From positions 248,001-312,000 of the forward strand of contig NZ_PHHD01000001.1 of NCBI RefSeq assembly GCF_002813445.1: a DNA stretch of 64,000 bases, in the 5' to 3' direction. The position numbers were made by a program, and so were the translations under genes. This document shows, one piece after another, positions 58,290 to 64,000 of the stretch. Origin of the DNA: Pseudomonas tolaasii NCPPB 2192 (GTDB lineage: Bacteria; Pseudomonadota; Gammaproteobacteria; Pseudomonadales; Pseudomonadaceae). Every line of letters starts with the position of its first letter. Within the stretch, counting starts at the first letter, position 1. Below the pieces are notes generated by a model. The model ran no database searches and was not told the DNA's origin. It worked only from the letters and a program-made list of their open reading frames with translations.

Positions 58290-60080
58290 TCAGAAGTTCA
58301 CGCCGAAGCTGAGGGCGATAAAGTCGCGGTCGGTCAGGGTGTTGTAGTCACCGCCGAAAAAGTCGGTGTAACTCAGGCTTGCGGTGTAGGTGTTGCGGTA
58401 GTCCGCATCCACGCCGACGCTGATGGCCTTGGCGCCTTCGTTGAAGATGCCGTTGGGGCCGTAGCCGCTCACGTCATGGGACCAGGACAGGTTGGGCTTG
58501 AGGTTCACCCCGGCGAACACGTTGTTGTAGTCCAGGATTGCCCGCGCGCGATAACCCCAGGAGTTGGCGGTGACGAAACCGTCGGTATCGCCCTGGAACC
58601 CGTAGGCGCCGTATACCGAGTCGCGGCCGTAACGCAGTTTGGTTTTGGCTTCCAGGCCACCGACGTGCACAAAGGCGGCTTCGCCGACCAGGGTCAGGCG
58701 TTCGGCGCCCAGCACCTGGTCGAAGAACTGGGTCATGGTGCTCTGGATCTGGGTGATTTCCTTGCGGCGGTAGCCCGCGTTGTCCGAGCCGAACGAGCTG
58801 CGGATCGGCGAGGCGGTGTTGCCGGCAATCGGGTTGACCAGCGCCAGGGTCAGGTCGGTGGTGTTGAGTTGCACCGGCGCGTTGGGCCGGTAACTGATCT
58901 CGCCGGTCCACGCCGTGCCGGTGGGCAAGGTGGTGGAGAAGCTGGCGCCGTACAGGCGGATATCTTCCGGATAATCGAGGTAGTACTGGCCACGGCCAAG
59001 CATGGTGCTTTGGGCCAGGCCCGCGCCGGAACCGGGCGCGATGGCGTTGGCGGTGGCGGCGATACGCCCGATGGTCGCCAGGTTGGTGTTGGCGGTGATG
59101 GTGCCCACGGTGGGCGTGCGGCTGTGGTAGTTCATGAAGTACAGGCCGTACTCGGTGTCATCGCCGAGCCAGCGCAAGGCCGCGCCGAACTGGCCGCCGT
59201 CGCGGGCCTCGCGATCATTGGCACGCTGCACCACCACGCCTTCGCGGGTGACCTGAAAGCCCTGGCCAAACCGCGCCGCCACCGGTTGCAACGGCGCAAT
59301 CGCCGGGCTGCCGACGGTGTAGTTGTTGTTGCAGCCGTGGGCCACCACGTCATTGCCGAAGAAGGTGCCGCAGTTATCCACCACGGTGTTTTCCCAGTTC
59401 AATTGGTAGAAACCTTCCACCGACAGCTGATTGGTCAGGCTCTGGGAGGCGAACAGCATGTTGACCGGAATCAGGCCCTCCTTGATTTCGGCACCCGGAC
59501 GGCGGAACGCCGAGACGTCAATCGGGTTGATGCTGTTGATCGAGTTACCGATAAACGTGCTCTCGCCCCAGCTCACCACCTGCTTGCCCACGCGAACGTT
59601 GCCCGGCAGGTCGCCGATGGAATAGTTGTGATAGACGAAGGCATCGAGCAGCTCATAGCCGGATGAACGCGCGCCTTCGTCGCGGTGGTGGTTGCTGATC
59701 TGTTTGAACTCGCGGTCTTCGTCCTGCAGCTCGAAGTCGTACCAATACTTGCCGCGCACGAAGACACCGCTGTCGCCGTACTTGAGTTCCAGGTCGTGAA
59801 TGCCCTTGAAGATCTTGGAGAAAGTTTCGCCCTTCTTGAAGTTGAGCCGTCCGTCATCACCGGTGGAGGCCTGCCCCGTGCCGCCGTTGGGAGTGCCCAC
59901 CAGCTTTTTGTCGGCATCGCGCATGCCCCAGCTGGCGCCGACCGACAGCGATGAATCGAATTGCCCTTCGATCTCGCCAATGTTGAACGAAACAGCCTGC
60001 GCCTGGGCGCAGCAGCCCAGTGCAACCGCCGCCGCGAGCGCCTGTGGCGTGAAGATGGCGCGCATTGTTGTTTTTGTCAT
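58290..60080 (-). CDS. DUF1302 predicted outer-membrane beta-barrel protein
   Basis: The product is 596 residues. The signal peptide is seen in TPQALAAAVALGCCAQAQA. The mature part is beta-rich with alternating aromatic and hydrophobic strands and ends in FIALSFGVNF, an outer-membrane-type C-terminal Phe. The DUF1302 segments are VSFNIGEIEGQFDSSLSVGASWGMRD, YDFELQDEDREFKQI and VGKQVVSWGEST. It probably forms a barrel pore. The start MTKTTMRAIF was chosen because the longer open frame has no signal. It is the upstream partner of DUF1329. Confidence 0.9.
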   Translation of the reverse strand: MTKTTMRAIFTPQALAAAVALGCCAQAQAVSFNIGEIEGQFDSSLSVGASWGMRDADKKLVGTPNGGTGQASTGDDGRLNFKKGETFSKIFKGIHDLELKYGDSGVFVRGKYWYDFELQDEDREFKQISNHHRDEGARSSGYELLDAFVYHNYSIGDLPGNVRVGKQVVSWGESTFIGNSINSINPIDVSAFRRPGAEIKEGLIPVNMLFASQSLTNQLSVEGFYQLNWENTVVDNCGTFFGNDVVAHGCNNNYTVGSPAIAPLQPVAARFGQGFQVTREGVVVQRANDREARDGGQFGAALRWLGDDTEYGLYFMNYHSRTPTVGTITANTNLATIGRIAATANAIAPGSGAGLAQSTMLGRGQYYLDYPEDIRLYGASFSTTLPTGTAWTGEISYRPNAPVQLNTTDLTLALVNPIAGNTASPIRSSFGSDNAGYRRKEITQIQSTMTQFFDQVLGAERLTLVGEAAFVHVGGLEAKTKLRYGRDSVYGAYGFQGDTDGFVTANSWGYRARAILDYNNVFAGVNLKPNLSWSHDVSGYGPNGIFNEGAKAISVGVDADYRNTYTASLSYTDFFGGDYNTLTDRDFIALSFGVNF

Positions 60081-60255
60081 GCGTCTTCCCCGGTGAGTGA
60101 CAGAAGGCCCCACCCTACTGCCGCCTGTCGGGAGGGATAAGCGCACCAAGGAGGTATTCGCGTTGTCGCCCGAAAGGATTAACAGCCCCTTTGGACGGGG
60201 TTTGGGCGAAGCCATGGATCAGGTAGATGGGCAGCTATCAGGAGAATGGATAGCG

Positions 60256-60388
60256 CTCGTTCCCGCGCTCTGCGTGGGAATGCCGCCCGTGACGCTCTGC
60301 GTCACCCTTTCACAGACCTGGGACGTTATGTGGCCACGGACGCGGAGCGTCCGAAGAGGCATTCCCACGCGGAGCATGGGAACGATCA
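60256..60388. repeat. Large palindromic intergenic element
   Basis: Outer arms GCTCGTTCCCGCGCTCTGCG / GCGGAGCATGGGAACGATC, plus a nested pair GACGCTCTGCGTC and GACGCGGAGCGTC, make an extended imperfect palindrome over about 130 nt. This GTTCCC...TGCGTGGGAATGCC type is a familiar Pseudomonas repeat. It lies upstream of DUF1302 in the leader region. Confidence 0.8.
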
Positions 60389-60592
60389 TTACGTTTTGTG
60401 TAACAGTCCTTGTCCTGAATGGCTATTACTCATTTTGTTACAACCGTCTATTCTTGACGCACTTTCAGGGCAAATGGCCCGCTTGCTCCATCGCAGGAAA
60501 AGTCCGATTCCAATGGATTGATCCAATGTTTCAATCTATTACCGCTGTTCACTGACGTTGATTTGTCGCTCCTTGATCCAACGTCTTACTTC
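60389..60592 (+). other. Gene-free stretch, candidate small RNA body
   Basis: No convincing ORF is present. A CTATTCT box (about 60449-60455), similar to an RpoS-type -10, is followed by AT-mixed sequence with a short hairpin GGGCAAATGGCCC. The stretch leads into the strong plus-strand terminator at 60593. A transcript from about 60460 to 60620 would be ~160 nt. This is a hypothesis from the orphan terminator. I cannot identify a known sRNA. Confidence 0.3.
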
Positions 60593-60620
60593 GGCCGCTG
60601 CCTTTGCAGCGGCCTTTTTT
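60593..60620 (+). terminator. Orphan rightward intrinsic terminator
   Basis: GGCCGCTGC-CTTT-GCAGCGGCC is a 9-bp perfect stem followed by six T residues on the plus strand. No plus-strand gene lies upstream (the nearest genes are leftward), so what it terminates is unexplained. Confidence 0.85.
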
Positions 60621-60631
60621 ATGCGCGCAAT

Positions 60632-60656
60632 AAAACGGGGCGCCACTGGCGCCCCG
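60632..60656 (-). terminator. Terminator of the SDR gene
   Basis: CGGGGCGCCAGTGGCGCCCCG, read on the minus strand, is followed by TTTTA and lies 28 nt after the SDR stop. The T run is short, so the strength is uncertain. Confidence 0.65.
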
Positions 60657-60683
60657 CGATATTCAGTGAAGTTCAAGCAACGA

Positions 60684-61595
60684 TCAGAGGCTGAACTTCT
60701 GCAAGTTGGCCATCATCTCCTTCAAGGCCTCGATATTGTCCCTGGGGTGCGCGGCGCCTTCAAAGTCGCAGATCTGCGCCCAGTGCGCGGCCACGTCGTC
60801 CGGTGAAAAACCGGCTTCGGGGTCGAAACCCACACCGAGGCTGCGCTCCCAACGGGTCTTGCCGATCCAACCGCCGCCCACTTCAAACAACCCCGAGGTT
60901 TCCTGGCAGGCTTCGCTGCCCAGGTACACCACCAGCGGGCTGACCAGCTCCGGCTTGAGGCGCTCAAACACCTGCGGCGGGATCAAGCCCTCGGTCATGC
61001 GCGTGCCGCCGGTGGGGGCGATGGCATTCACCAGAATGTTGTTCTTGCGTCCTTCCAGCGCCAGGGTGCGGGTCAAACCATACAGCCCGAGCTTGGCCAT
61101 GCCGTAGTTGGACTGGCCGAAATTGCCGTAGATGCCCGAAGTGGACGCGGTGAAGATCACCCGGCCATAACCCTGCTCGCGCAAATGCGGCCACGCAGCG
61201 CGGGTGACTTTGTAGGCACCTTCGACATGCACCTGGTAAACCAGGTCCCAGTCGCTGTCGTCCATTTTGTGGAACGTCTTGTCGCGCAGAATGCCGGCAT
61301 TGTTGACCACCACATCGACTCGTCCGAACGCGTCGAGGGCGTTTTGCACAATTTTGTCGCCGCTGGTCACGGAGTCGTGGTTGGCTTCGGCAATGCCGCC
61401 CGCCTCGCGGATCTCGGCCACCACGCGGTCGGCAGCGGAGGCATTGGCGCCCTCGCCCTGGGTCGAGCCGCCCAGGTCGTTGACCAGCACTTTGGCGCCG
61501 TGTCTGGCGAACAGCAGCGCATGCGCCCGGCCCAATCCACCGCCGGCACCGGTGACGATCACGACCTTATCCTGGAACTGCACTGACTCACTCAT
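60684..61595 (-). CDS. Short-chain dehydrogenase (MFE-2 / hydroxyacyl-CoA type)
   Basis: The 303-residue SDR has an NAD(P)-binding motif VIVTGAGGGLGRAHA and a NNAG motif in VDVVVNNAGILRDK. The catalytic Ser-Tyr-Lys are in TASTSG and SNYGMAKLG. The RDKTFHKM and GNFGQSNYGMAKLGL patterns resemble the (3R)-hydroxyacyl-CoA dehydrogenase part of peroxisomal MFE-2, so beta-oxidation of unusual acyl-CoAs is plausible. It has an extended C-terminal ~50 residues. It follows the alpha/beta hydrolase gene on the same strand. Confidence 0.88.
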   Translation of the reverse strand: MSESVQFQDKVVIVTGAGGGLGRAHALLFARHGAKVLVNDLGGSTQGEGANASAADRVVAEIREAGGIAEANHDSVTSGDKIVQNALDAFGRVDVVVNNAGILRDKTFHKMDDSDWDLVYQVHVEGAYKVTRAAWPHLREQGYGRVIFTASTSGIYGNFGQSNYGMAKLGLYGLTRTLALEGRKNNILVNAIAPTGGTRMTEGLIPPQVFERLKPELVSPLVVYLGSEACQETSGLFEVGGGWIGKTRWERSLGVGFDPEAGFSPDDVAAHWAQICDFEGAAHPRDNIEALKEMMANLQKFSL

Positions 61596-61724
61596 ACCGA
61601 ACTCCGCTGGCAACAATGGGAATGGGTTGAGTGTCAGGCACACAGCTCCGGGTCACAATAAAGTCGGCCGGGGCTGAATAGTGCTCGATAAGGCAGAGGG
61701 ATGATGTGACAAGGGCCGGGCCCA

Positions 61725-61809
61725 TGTGGGAGCTGGCTTGCCTGCGATGCAAGCAACGCGGTCTTTGCGGATACCGCGGCGAGGCTATCGCTGGCAAGCC
61801 AGTTCCCAT
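61725..61809. repeat. REPIN overlapping the 3' end of the hydrolase gene
   Basis: The arm TGTGGGAGCTGGCTTGCCTG at 61725 is paired with a diverged arm CTATCGCTGGCAAGCCAGTT (from 61785). The second arm supplies the last codons and the TAG stop of the alpha/beta hydrolase gene on the minus strand. Confidence 0.85.
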
Positions 61810-62690
61810 ACGGGCCCGGCGATCCGTTCGCGAAACGCCAGGTAATGCTTGAGCACCAGCACCGGCGCCTCGATCTGTGGGTAATGGCCGATGTTAGCCA
61901 GCAGCACCGTGTCGGCGTGGGGCACCAGTTGGTGATAACGCTCCACCATGTGCGCGCCGGAAATCGGGTCGACTTCGCCGTCGATCACCCGCAAGGGCAC
62001 GTCATCACGCTGCATCGCGGCCACCCAACGTTCGCGCAGGCGCCGGCGCTGGGGGATGTAGGCGATGAGTTTATGCAGGATCCGTGTGCCGTCATTGCAA
62101 TTGATCAGGCTCCAGAAGTCATCCAGCGCGCTTTCGCTGGGGCGGGTGTTCGGCCCGAAAATCTGACTGAAACTGTTGGACAGCGCGTTGCGCCCGAAGG
62201 CCCGCCCGATCATCCAGCCCAGCGGGCTAAGCAGGAGTTTTTGCACCAGTGCCGGGCGATGGGTTTCCGGAAACAGGCCGCCATTGAGGAACACGCAACT
62301 GGCGACGTTGAGGTGCCCTTCGTAATGACGGGCCAGCAATTCCTGGGCAACGCTGTCGCCATAATCATGGGCGAGGAGGTGCACCGGTTGCTCAACACGC
62401 AGGTGGTCGAGCAACGCCTGCTGCAAATCGGCCTGTTCCAGCAGGCAATAGTCGTGGTCCACCGGTTTGTCCGACTCGCCAAACCCGAGCATGTCGCAGG
62501 CGATCACCAGGTTGCGCTGGGCCAGGGGTTGCCACAGGTAATGCCAGTCCCAGCTGGCCGTGGGGAAACCATGGATCAACAGCAACGGCTCGCCCTGCCC
62601 GGCCACCCAGTAGCGGATGCTGCGGCCACGAAAGACGAACACCTGACTGCGTTTACGCCAGGCTCTGAGCGGGATCTCGGCGAGTGGCAT
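61785..62690 (-). CDS. Alpha/beta hydrolase (HDYGD-type) with REP-encoded C terminus
   Basis: The product is 301 residues. The oxyanion region is LLLIHGFPTASWDW. The nucleophile elbow reads LLAHDYGDSVAQELL, with Asp in place of Ser, as in epoxide hydrolase / haloalkane dehalogenase and MEST-type proteins. DGEVDPISG and IGHYPQIEAP supply the acid and the catalytic His. The last eight residues (VWELACQR) and the stop codon come from a REP arm, so the original C terminus was probably replaced by repeat insertion. It begins 1 nt within the aldolase stop (TGATG), so it is co-transcribed with it. Confidence 0.88.
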   Translation of the reverse strand: MPLAEIPLRAWRKRSQVFVFRGRSIRYWVAGQGEPLLLIHGFPTASWDWHYLWQPLAQRNLVIACDMLGFGESDKPVDHDYCLLEQADLQQALLDHLRVEQPVHLLAHDYGDSVAQELLARHYEGHLNVASCVFLNGGLFPETHRPALVQKLLLSPLGWMIGRAFGRNALSNSFSQIFGPNTRPSESALDDFWSLINCNDGTRILHKLIAYIPQRRRLRERWVAAMQRDDVPLRVIDGEVDPISGAHMVERYHQLVPHADTVLLANIGHYPQIEAPVLVLKHYLAFRERIAGPVWELACQR

Positions 62691-63472
62691 CAGCTTTTAT
62701 ACCCGGGGTCTTGGCTGTCGAGTTTACGCAGCAGCGCCGGCCAGGCCAGCGCGCCTCCCATACCTTGAGCGCTCTTTGTGACAGCTGCCACCATCGCCTT
62801 CGCCCCGGCGAGAATCTGCGGCCCGATGGCAATCAGCTCGGCCCCGCCGTTTTGCGCCAGCACCTGAATTTCGCAGGCACGCTGGAAGGTGAACATCATC
62901 AGGAAGGTGTCGGCAATGGTACTGCCACAGGTGAGCAAACCGTGGTTGTGCAGCATCAGAAAGCTGTTTTCACCCAGGTCGGCCTGCAACCGCGCCTTCT
63001 CTTCGTGGTTCAGCGCCACACCTTCGTAAGCGTGATAGGCCAGGCTCGACAGCACGAAAATCGATTGCTGGCTGATAGGCAGCACACCTTGCTTCTGCGC
63101 GGCTACCGCCACACCGGCGGCGGTGTGGGTGTGCAACACGCAGGTGACGTCGTGGCGCACTTCATGGATGGCGCTGTGGATGGTGTAGCCGGCGGGGTTG
63201 ATCTCGTAGGGGCTGTCCATCAGCTTGTTGCCGGCCTGGTCGACCTTGACCAGGCTCGACGCCGTGATTTCGTGAAACATCAGCCCGTAGGGGTTGATCA
63301 GAAAATCTTCGGTGCCCGGCACTTTGGCCGAGATGTGGGTGAAGATCAGGTCGTCCCAGCCGTGCAGCGCCACGAGGCGATAGCAAGCGGCGAGGTCGAC
63401 ACGGGCTTGCCACTCGGCAGCGCTGACCTGGTCTTTGACACTCTGTGACGATTGAACAGGGGCTAGGCTCAC
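62690..63472 (-). CDS. Class II aldolase/adducin family protein
   Basis: The product is 260 residues of the class II aldolase/adducin fold. Metal-site motifs are visible in FTHISAKVPGTEDFLINPYG and in VLHTHTAAGVAVA, with the later LMLHNHGLLTCG. These supply the zinc-binding histidines. The family includes fuculose-1-phosphate aldolases and many uncharacterised lyases or decarboxylases. The substrate is unknown. It is the first gene of the leftward set with the hydrolase and SDR. Confidence 0.88.
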   Translation of the reverse strand: MSLAPVQSSQSVKDQVSAAEWQARVDLAACYRLVALHGWDDLIFTHISAKVPGTEDFLINPYGLMFHEITASSLVKVDQAGNKLMDSPYEINPAGYTIHSAIHEVRHDVTCVLHTHTAAGVAVAAQKQGVLPISQQSIFVLSSLAYHAYEGVALNHEEKARLQADLGENSFLMLHNHGLLTCGSTIADTFLMMFTFQRACEIQVLAQNGGAELIAIGPQILAGAKAMVAAVTKSAQGMGGALAWPALLRKLDSQDPGYKS

Positions 63473-63612
63473 GACAATGACCTCCTTGGTGCACGTTCTT
63501 ATTGTTTTTTTGAGTGAAGGGCCAGTCTAGTCAGACCGCGTGGCCCAAGGAGTCGCCTTGGCAGCCAGCTTGATGACTGAGCGAGTCAGAGAGAAGAATA
63601 GACCCGCTCGCG

Positions 63613-64000
63613 TCAGAGAAGCGCCGCCAATAAAGGCACGGCGAACAGGTTGAGCAAGCCCGTCAACACCATCACCAGGCCCGCCACCGAGCCCTCTTCA
63701 CCGCCCACTTCCCGTGCGCGGCTGACCCCCGCGCCGTGTGCGCCCACACCAAACAGGGCGCCGCGCGCCAGAGGTGTGCGCAGCGGCAGCCACTTGAGCA
63801 ACACGCCACCGAGCATGGCGCCGAACACGCCGGTGAACATCACAAATACCGCGGTAAGCTCCGGTACGCCGCCGAGGTCGGAGGACACCGGCATGGCGAA
63901 CGGCGTGGTAATTGAGCGCGGCACCAACGACATCGTCACCGAACTGTCCAGCGCCAGCGCCTTGGCCAGCCCGAACGAGGTGGCGATGGACGCCGCGCTG
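63613..64000 (-). CDS. LrgB/YohK family protein, partial at right edge
   Basis: The visible part is the C-terminal ~128 residues of an LrgB-like protein, the gene running off the window. SSVTMSLVPRSITTPFAMPVSSDLGG and FGVGAHGAGVSRAREVGGEEGSVAGLVMVLTGL are hallmarks of this antiholin-like membrane family. LrgB-type proteins are now mainly viewed as pyruvate or murein-hydrolase modulating transporters with a CidA/LrgA partner, which would lie outside the window. Confidence 0.9.
   Translation of the reverse strand, partial: SAASIATSFGLAKALALDSSVTMSLVPRSITTPFAMPVSSDLGGVPELTAVFVMFTGVFGAMLGGVLLKWLPLRTPLARGALFGVGAHGAGVSRAREVGGEEGSVAGLVMVLTGLLNLFAVPLLAALL

Noticed and set aside
57067..58347. 426-codon plus-strand frame opposite DUF1329
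   Set aside because: It is a shadow of a well-supported secreted protein gene and has no ribosome binding site or family sequence.
60097..60555. 152-codon plus-strand frame upstream of DUF1302
   Set aside because: It runs through the large palindromic repeat and encodes no domain. It is explained by chance openness across the repeat.

Overview
The window is a gene-dense, high-GC segment that reads as the chromosome of a Pseudomonas of the P. fluorescens group. The reasons are the isc operon order iscR-iscS-iscU-iscA-hscB, the queA-tgt-yajC-secD-secF block, cyoABCDE, hmp/norR, bphO-bphP, a lysine-catabolism type 2-aminoadipate transaminase, and many copies of the GTGGGAGCTGGCTTGCCTGCGAT-type REP/REPIN palindrome between genes. 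The strain-level assignment is inference.

Layout. 1-3.2 kb: iron-sulphur cluster operon behind two IscR-type operator sites. 3.3-6.7 kb: cysE, trmJ, suhB and a glycine-zipper envelope protein. 6.7-12.2 kb: secF, secD, yajC, tgt and queA, all leftward. 12.2-14.4 kb: tRNA-Leu(CAA), small conserved genes, a LysE exporter, and a DUF3077-like gene behind a structured leader with a translated 24-codon leader ORF. 14.8-17.7 kb: an AT-rich accessory island. It holds a decayed Panacea-domain antitoxin plus toxin pair, a hexanucleotide repeat, and an intact DUF262 + HEPN gene pair that is the best candidate for an undescribed or poorly described immunity or toxin-antitoxin system here. 17.9-31.6 kb: a conserved hypothetical, cytochrome c, a phosphoribosyltransferase-HAD fusion, a response regulator with heme oxygenase and bacteriophytochrome, an OmpR/EnvZ-like pair, an MlaA-like lipoprotein, a PhoD-like phosphatase, a HigBA-like toxin-antitoxin pair, a PAS-GGDEF diguanylate cyclase and an orphan amino-acid binding protein.

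31.7-42.7 kb: LysR regulator, 2-aminoadipate transaminase, YefM-YoeB with a textbook operator, a coiled unknown protein and an MFS transporter. There follows a small group consisting of an unusual LuxR regulator, a Tat-targeted aminotransferase, a divergent SHMT-like enzyme, and divergently an HTH regulator overlapping a long-form YhhQ transporter. queC follows. 42.8-48.9 kb: cyoABCDE and dsbB. 49-52 kb: hmp and norR, divergent around three NorR-type sites. 52-54 kb: EamA exporter and a divergent AraC regulator. 54-63.5 kb: a leftward set (class II aldolase, alpha/beta hydrolase, SDR, DUF1302 barrel, DUF1329, MalT-type regulator) that looks like a catabolic unit for a hydrophobic substrate. 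Inside it lies an orphan rightward terminator that may end a small RNA. The window closes inside lrgB.

Queuosine genes recur (queA, tgt, a YhhQ-type transporter, queC). Toxin-antitoxin systems also recur: one decayed Panacea pair, HigBA-like, YefM-YoeB, and the DUF262/HEPN pair.
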